The notes beneath the pieces are model-generated. The model saw only the letters and a program-made list of their open reading frames with translations, was not told the origin of the DNA and searched no databases. Shown here in pieces: positions 63,879 through 64,000 of a stretch of DNA of 64,000 nucleotides (position 1 is the stretch's first letter; the number at the start of each line of letters is the position of its first letter). This DNA is from Planctomycetaceae bacterium. GTDB lineage: Bacteria > Planctomycetota > Planctomycetia > Pirellulales > Pirellulaceae. Position numbers and translations under genes: made by a program. The stretch covers positions 1 to 64,000 of the forward strand of contig PAQH01000014.1 of the NCBI GenBank assembly GCA_002709225.1. Reading direction: 5' to 3'.

Positions 63879-64000
63879 TTAGCTGTCCCTGGATAATGCG
63901 GATTGAATTCTCTCACAGACGAGTTCGATTTCGTCATCGGTCATTTCAATAGCATCCAGATGAAAATACCCTTCTTCCAGATGATGTGCGCGGACGACGA
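63879..64000 (-). CDS. 3' end of an unidentified gene cut by the right edge
   Basis: Reading inward from the right edge on the minus strand gives a 39-residue open frame ending in TAA at 63879-63881, with the sequence VVRAHHLEEGYFHLDAIE then MTDDEIELVCERIQSALSRDS. Acidic, helical composition and a clear stop suggest a real C-terminus. It precedes copA by about 180 bases on the same strand. The family cannot be told from this fragment. Confidence 0.5.
   Translation of the reverse strand, partial: VVRAHHLEEGYFHLDAIEMTDDEIELVCERIQSALSRDS

Overview
The window reads as chromosomal DNA of a planctomycete, most likely of the order Pirellulales. The main evidence is an 820-residue protein of the Planctomycete cytochrome C / DUF1549 / DUF1553 type (45383-47845), an orphan DUF1501 protein (13392-14741), a PQQ-propeller protein carrying EF-hands, an LRR lipoprotein, and several long proteins with no wider family. 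Base composition and gene style are even throughout. I see no tRNA, rRNA, IS element, prophage, integrase or CRISPR array, so this looks like core chromosome with lineage-specific genes rather than an island. The species assignment is inference; no 16S gene is present.

Layout. 376-5536: ABC-2 exporter (ATPase, permease), a membrane-anchored protein and smpB, packed with overlaps. 5775-8300: a LolD/MacB-like ATPase and an FtsX-type permease. 8608-11366: a secreted protein, then two translationally coupled related envelope proteins. 11657-13282: serA. 13392-17525 (minus): DUF1501 protein, MFS transporter, and an overlapping pair of PncC/CinA-like amidase and NadD-like nucleotidyltransferase. 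17850-24333 (plus): GT39-type membrane protein, a 1067-residue AsmA-like protein, dapF and a DUF374-type acyltransferase. 25625-28373: a THI5/SsuA-type ABC importer whose binding protein faces its permease and ATPase. 28461-29048: LOG-family hydrolase. 29286-34860: the imuA-imuB-dnaE2 mutagenesis cassette with a perfect 16-bp dyad in front. 35047-40637: three lineage-specific proteins. 40728-42662: a lipB-like gene, lipA and a small lipoyl-domain-like gene. 42790-43080: a small lipoprotein with its own promoter and terminator. 43238-45218: serC and an SDR. 45383-50647: cytochrome/DUF1549 protein, aguA-aguB (agmatine to putrescine) and bioD. 50806-55950 (minus): glycogen/maltodextrin cluster glgA, galT, GH57. 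56149-61093: PQQ/EF-hand protein, LRR lipoprotein and a second GT39-like membrane protein. 61147-63699 (minus): a copper-type P-ATPase. The 3' end of another minus-strand gene enters from the right edge.

The most unusual locus is 40728-42662. The LipB-like protein has Gln and Ala at the two catalytic positions of LipB (Lys and Cys), while the LipA beside it has all its cluster motifs. The next gene encodes an 85-residue lipoyl-domain-like protein with Asp where the lipoylated Lys should be and no lysine anywhere. This suggests a repurposed lipoate locus, either a scaffold pair or a non-canonical acyl or cofactor carrier. A second catalytic loss is the SDR at 44412-45218, in which the YxxxK lysine is Met. 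Other points of interest are the dyad in front of imuA and the overlapping NAD-recycling-type gene pair.
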